A DNA stretch of 64,000 bases from Dyella mobilis (GTDB taxonomy: Bacteria > Pseudomonadota > Gammaproteobacteria > Xanthomonadales > Rhodanobacteraceae). Shown in pieces: positions 60,404 through 64,000 of this stretch (positions are counted from its first letter, which is position 1; each line of letters begins with the position of its first letter). The position numbers were made by a program, and so were the translations under genes. The notes beneath the pieces are model-generated. The model was given only the letters and a program-made list of their open reading frames with translations, made no database searches and had not been told where the DNA came from. The DNA lies in the NCBI RefSeq assembly GCF_016904945.1, contig NZ_JADIKF010000039.1:682001-746000 (forward strand), written 5' to 3'.

Positions 60404-61921
60404 TCATGCCGCCGACAGCGTCAACCCCAGCCCCAGTTCGGACATCGGCGTGACTTCCTGTTCGAGGTCGGCCTGGCTGAGCGGATGCTGGTCCAGCCAT
60501 CCGGACGGCAGCAGCAGGTTGAGCCGCTGGCTGGTGGCGGTGAGGTGCAGCGGTGGAATGGACTCCGCGCGTCGTGCGCGACGGAACAGCACGGCCAGGC
60601 GCAGCAGCGCCGTGATGTATTTGGCCAATTGCCGGTAGCGCTGGGGCAGGGTGGAGAAGGTGGCCTTGTCCGGCTTGCGGCGATGCGCTTGCACGATGGC
60701 GGCCAGCAGATGCTGTTCCTGCTTGGAAAAGCCGGCCAGGTCGGCATTGCGCAAAATGTAGGCACCGTGGTGGTGGTACTGGCTGTGCGCGATGGCCAGG
60801 CCGATCTCGTGCACGCGAGCGGCCCAGGACAGCCATTCGCGCGCTTCTGCATCGAGCTTCCAGTTGGCGGCGATCTGGTCGAACAGCACCAGCGCGGTGG
60901 ACTCGACGCGGCGCGCCTGGGCGCGGTCCACGCCGTAGCGATTGGCCAGTGCATCGATGCTGGCCGTGCGCGGATCGCTGCCACCGGCGCGGCCGATCAG
61001 GTCCCACAACAGGCCTTCGCGCATCGAGCTTTCGCACACCTGCAGGCGCTGGATGCCGAGCGCGGTGAAGGCTGCCTCGAAAATGACCATCGCGCCGGCG
61101 AACACGGGAGCGCGTTCTTCGGCCAGCCCGGGCAGCTTGAGCGTGCTGATCTGTCCTTGCTCGAGCATGGCGTCGCGCAGGGTGGTGATGGATGCCAGCG
61201 TGACGCCGTGGTCGGACAGTTTCATCGCCTGCACCACCGCACCGATCGCCTTGGCGCTGCCGGAGGAACCATAGGCATCGGTCCAGCCGGCTTCCAGGTA
61301 TTCCTCGGAAAACTGCTGCAGCAGTACGCCGATTTCGTCGCGCGCGCGCTGCCAGCGCTTGCGCGTCAGCTTGCCGCCCGGAAAGAAGCGCTGGGTGGAC
61401 GCGATGCAGCCGACCTGCACGCTTTCGGTATGCAGCGGTGCCAGCCCGCGGCCGATGATGAATTCGGTGCTGCCGCCACCGATGTCGATGACCAGGCGCG
61501 GCTCGCGCGAGGCGGACAGATCGTGGGCCACGCCCAGAAAGATCAGGCGGCCTTCCTCACGGCCGGAGACCACCTCCACCGGATGCCCGAGCTCGGCTTC
61601 GGCGGCGGTGAGAAATGCCTGCGGCGATGCCAGCCGGCGCACCGAGTTGGTGGCCACGGCGCGCACGCGCATGGTGGGGATGCCGGCAATGCGCTGACCG
61701 AACTTGGCCAGGCAGTTGAGCGCGCGGGCGCGGTGCTCGGCATCGAGGGTGCCGTCCGCACGCAGGCCGGCCGCCATGCGCACGGTCTCGCGCAGGCGAT
61801 CGATGACACGCGGTTCGCCGTGCTCCATGCGCGCAACGACCATGTGGAAACTGTTTGAGCCGATATCGACGGCGGCCATCAGCTCGCCATCCTTGATTTG
61901 CATCGGGTCGCCGAGGCTCAT
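60404..61921 (-). CDS. ppx: Exopolyphosphatase (Ppx/GppA family)
   Basis: The product is 505 aa. The ASKHA phosphate motifs are DIGSNSFHMVVARMEHG and VIDIGGGSTEFIIG; the C-terminal HD-like helical part has VHEIGLAIAHSQYHHHGAYI. It removes terminal phosphates from polyphosphate, and related proteins act on pppGpp. It lies 126 bases downstream of ppk1 on the same strand, the classical pairing of polyphosphate synthesis and breakdown. Confidence 0.95.
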   Translation of the reverse strand: MSLGDPMQIKDGELMAAVDIGSNSFHMVVARMEHGEPRVIDRLRETVRMAAGLRADGTLDAEHRARALNCLAKFGQRIAGIPTMRVRAVATNSVRRLASPQAFLTAAEAELGHPVEVVSGREEGRLIFLGVAHDLSASREPRLVIDIGGGSTEFIIGRGLAPLHTESVQVGCIASTQRFFPGGKLTRKRWQRARDEIGVLLQQFSEEYLEAGWTDAYGSSGSAKAIGAVVQAMKLSDHGVTLASITTLRDAMLEQGQISTLKLPGLAEERAPVFAGAMVIFEAAFTALGIQRLQVCESSMREGLLWDLIGRAGGSDPRTASIDALANRYGVDRAQARRVESTALVLFDQIAANWKLDAEAREWLSWAARVHEIGLAIAHSQYHHHGAYILRNADLAGFSKQEQHLLAAIVQAHRRKPDKATFSTLPQRYRQLAKYITALLRLAVLFRRARRAESIPPLHLTATSQRLNLLLPSGWLDQHPLSQADLEQEVTPMSELGLGLTLSAA

Positions 61922-62047
61922 AGGAATGCTCTGTTCAAGGCGTTCACTTCCCTTGTGCCGGGAGGCAAGCGGATGGGTCGAGTTTGAAATCCGAGGATAG
62001 CTCAGATGACGCGCCGCATTTTCGCATGCTCGTGTGCGCGGCCAACA

Positions 62048-64000
62048 TCAATTGCCGGTCGATGTTGCGAGATTGGTACCGCTCAGGCAGGCGAGCAGCG
62101 TTTCCTGCGCCGAGTGCGGCGGAAGGTCGCCGGGTGTGGCGCGCGTGTACTGTCCTTGGCTGTCCAGCAACCAGGCTTGCGTGTTGTCGGACAGATAATT
62201 GGCCAGCGTCTCTTCGTAGACGCGGCGGGCAAGCGTCGGCTCGAGAATGGGGAAGGCCACCTCGATGCGGCGCATCAGGTTGCGCTCCATCCAGTCCGCG
62301 CTGGCGCAGTAGAGTTCCGGCTCGCCGCCGTTCTCGAACCAGTACACGCGGCTGTGTTCGAGAAAGCGCCCGACGATGGAGCGCACGCGGATGCGCTCGG
62401 AAACGCCCGGCAGGCCGGGGCGCAAGGTGCAGGCGCCGCGGACGATCAGGTCGATTTCCACGCCGGCCTGGGCGGCCGCATACAGGGCTTCGATGACGTG
62501 GGTCTCGTTCAGCGCATTGAGCTTGGCCACGATGCGCGCCGGACGACCGCTGCGCGCAAAAGCGGCCTCCCGCTCGATCTTTTCGATCACGCTCCTGTAG
62601 AGCGTGAAGGGCGAATGCAGCAGACGCTTGAGACTGATCGAGGGCCCGAGTCCGGACAATTGCTGGAAGACCTTGTGCAGGTCTTCGCCGATCTCCGGGT
62701 GGGCGGTCATCAGGCCGATATCGGTATACAGGCGGCTGTTGGCCTGGTGATAGTTGCCGGTTGAAAGATGCACGTAGCGCCGCAGATGGCCGTCTTCGCG
62801 GCGCACGATCAGCATCATCTTGGCGTGCGTCTTGAAGCCGACCACGCCGTATACGACCTGCACGCCGGCTTCCTGCAGGCGTTCGGCCAGCCGGATGTTG
62901 GCTTCTTCGTCGAAGCGCGCGCGCAGTTCGATCACCACGGTGACGTCCTTGCCGTTGCGCGCCGCTTCCACCAGCAAGTCGACCAGCGGCGTGTCCTTGC
63001 CTGCGCGGTAGAGCGTCTGCTTGATCGCCAGCACGTCCGGATCCTGTGCAGCTTCGCGCAGCAGGTCGATCACGGTGGTGAACGATTCATACGGATGGTG
63101 CAGCAGGATGTCGCGCTGGCTGAGCGTATCGAACATCTTCTTCTTGCCGTTGCCGAATACGGCCGGCATGGCGGGCGTGAAGCGCGGGAATTTCAGGTTG
63201 GGGCGATCGATTTCGTCGTAGATCAGGCCCAGGCGGATGATGTTGACCGGACCGTCGCAGCGATAGACGTCGGTGTCTTCCAGTTGGAAGTTGCTGATCA
63301 GCATGGAGACGATCGATGCCGGGCAGTCATTGCCGATTTCCAGCCGCACCGGACGTGCGTAACCGCGGCCGATCAACTCTTCGCTCAGGGCGCGTGCAAG
63401 GTTGTCGACTTCCTCCTCCACGATCAGCTCGCTATTGCGAGTGACGCGGAACTGGTAGGCGCCGGCCACCTTGAAGCCGGGGAACATCGCGTCGACGAAG
63501 GCCTGCAGCAGCTCCGCCAGGAATACGAAGTGATCGCCCTGGCCGCTGACTTCATCGGGAATCCGGATGATGCGCGGCAGCGAACGTGGTGCGCGCACCA
63601 GCGCCATGTGTCCTTCGTGGCCGAAGGCATCGCGGCCTTGCAACACCACTGCGATATTGAGCGTCTTGTTGAGGATGCGCGGGAAGGGATGGGCCGGATC
63701 GAGGCCGAGCGGCGACAGCACCGGCAGCACTTCGTTTTCGAAATAGCCTTGCAGCCAGCGCCGCTGGCGCGTGGTCCACTGCTTGCGCGTGAGGAAGTGG
63801 ATATTCTCGGCGACCAGCGCCGGGCCGAGCTCGTCTTGCCAGGTTGCGTATTGTGCGCTGACCAGGTCGAGCACGCGCTGGCGAATGTGTGTCAGCAGTT
63901 CGCCCGAAGCCATGCCGTCCGGCCCGGTGATGGCGGAGCCGATCTGGTGACGCTGCTTGAGCATCGCCACGCGCACCTCGAAGAACTCATCGAGGTTGCT
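62048..64000 (-). CDS. ppk1: Polyphosphate kinase 1 (5' end outside the window)
   Basis: 651 codons are visible; the reading frame continues to the right edge with SNLDEFFEVRVAMLKQR, the N-terminal Ppk motif. Later landmarks include FPRILNKTLNIAVVLQG, the catalytic HAKMMLIVRRE histidine region, STGNYHQANSRLYTDIG and SADWMERNLMRRIEVAFPI. It polymerises the gamma-phosphate of ATP into polyphosphate at the membrane. The C-terminus ends at 62048; the start lies beyond 64000. Confidence 0.96.
   Translation of the reverse strand, partial: SNLDEFFEVRVAMLKQRHQIGSAITGPDGMASGELLTHIRQRVLDLVSAQYATWQDELGPALVAENIHFLTRKQWTTRQRRWLQGYFENEVLPVLSPLGLDPAHPFPRILNKTLNIAVVLQGRDAFGHEGHMALVRAPRSLPRIIRIPDEVSGQGDHFVFLAELLQAFVDAMFPGFKVAGAYQFRVTRNSELIVEEEVDNLARALSEELIGRGYARPVRLEIGNDCPASIVSMLISNFQLEDTDVYRCDGPVNIIRLGLIYDEIDRPNLKFPRFTPAMPAVFGNGKKKMFDTLSQRDILLHHPYESFTTVIDLLREAAQDPDVLAIKQTLYRAGKDTPLVDLLVEAARNGKDVTVVIELRARFDEEANIRLAERLQEAGVQVVYGVVGFKTHAKMMLIVRREDGHLRRYVHLSTGNYHQANSRLYTDIGLMTAHPEIGEDLHKVFQQLSGLGPSISLKRLLHSPFTLYRSVIEKIEREAAFARSGRPARIVAKLNALNETHVIEALYAAAQAGVEIDLIVRGACTLRPGLPGVSERIRVRSIVGRFLEHSRVYWFENGGEPELYCASADWMERNLMRRIEVAFPILEPTLARRVYEETLANYLSDNTQAWLLDSQGQYTRATPGDLPPHSAQETLLACLSGTNLATSTGN

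Overview
The window looks like a chromosome segment from a high-GC gammaproteobacterium of the Lysobacterales/Xanthomonadales, most likely the Rhodanobacteraceae (Dyella, Rhodanobacter, Luteibacter). The pointers are large TonB-dependent receptors beside secreted glycosidases, DUF1800/DUF1501 pairs, a PadR/HAAS operon, a ppx-ppk1 pair, lpxH next to a signal-peptide cyclophilin, and a xanthomonad-like malate dehydrogenase. The genus is an inference from gene content. No tRNA, rRNA, CRISPR array, integrase or transposase was found.

Bases 1-10.8 kb are accessory and visibly poorer in GC. They hold orphan small genes, a HEAT-like repeat protein (2.3-3.9 kb), and an operon of two alpha/beta hydrolases and an SDR read divergently from a CGNR regulator (4.0-7.2 kb). 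From 7.3 to 10.45 kb, small same-strand genes of unknown function alternate with copies of an imperfect palindrome (consensus CCGCTTYCGACCCA in gene sense). Gene remnants lie among them: a DUF2489-like fragment, an HD-domain fragment and a possible MarR fragment.

Bases 10.8-19.4 kb hold a padR-HAAS-DUF1579 operon, a DUF1800-DUF1501-DUF1800 cluster for exported proteins, a methyltransferase and a membrane-anchored sulfotransferase.

Bases 19.6-35.9 kb form an amino-sugar/galactoside locus. A DeoR regulator, an amidohydrolase and a class I aldolase are read leftward. An AgaS-type isomerase, two PfkB-family kinases, a TonB-dependent receptor, a GH36-like alpha-glycosidase, a GH35 beta-galactosidase and a ricin-lectin protein are read rightward. 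An OprB-like porin closes the block. This suggests surface degradation, uptake and breakdown through tagatose phosphates of GalNAc- or galactose-containing glycans.

Bases 36.0-38.3 kb carry typA/bipA and a small acidic protein. Bases 38.4-49.3 kb look like a poly- or oligo-3-hydroxybutyrate utilisation system: a GntP-family permease, a TonB-dependent receptor, a PHB depolymerase, a solute-symporter-type hybrid sensor kinase, a LuxR-type response regulator and a 3-hydroxybutyrate oligomer hydrolase. The two divergent promoter regions in this block share an identical 14-bp motif, TTGTACTTTCGTAC.

Bases 49.3-51.0 kb hold a GH24-type muramidase with an LprI-like protein that may be its immunity partner. 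The rest is mostly core: ppiB, yidB, a GlsB/YeaQ membrane protein, an aminotransferase, mdh, a TpsB transporter with a Ser/Gly-rich lipoprotein, lpxH, a periplasmic cyclophilin, ppx, and ppk1, which runs off the right edge.
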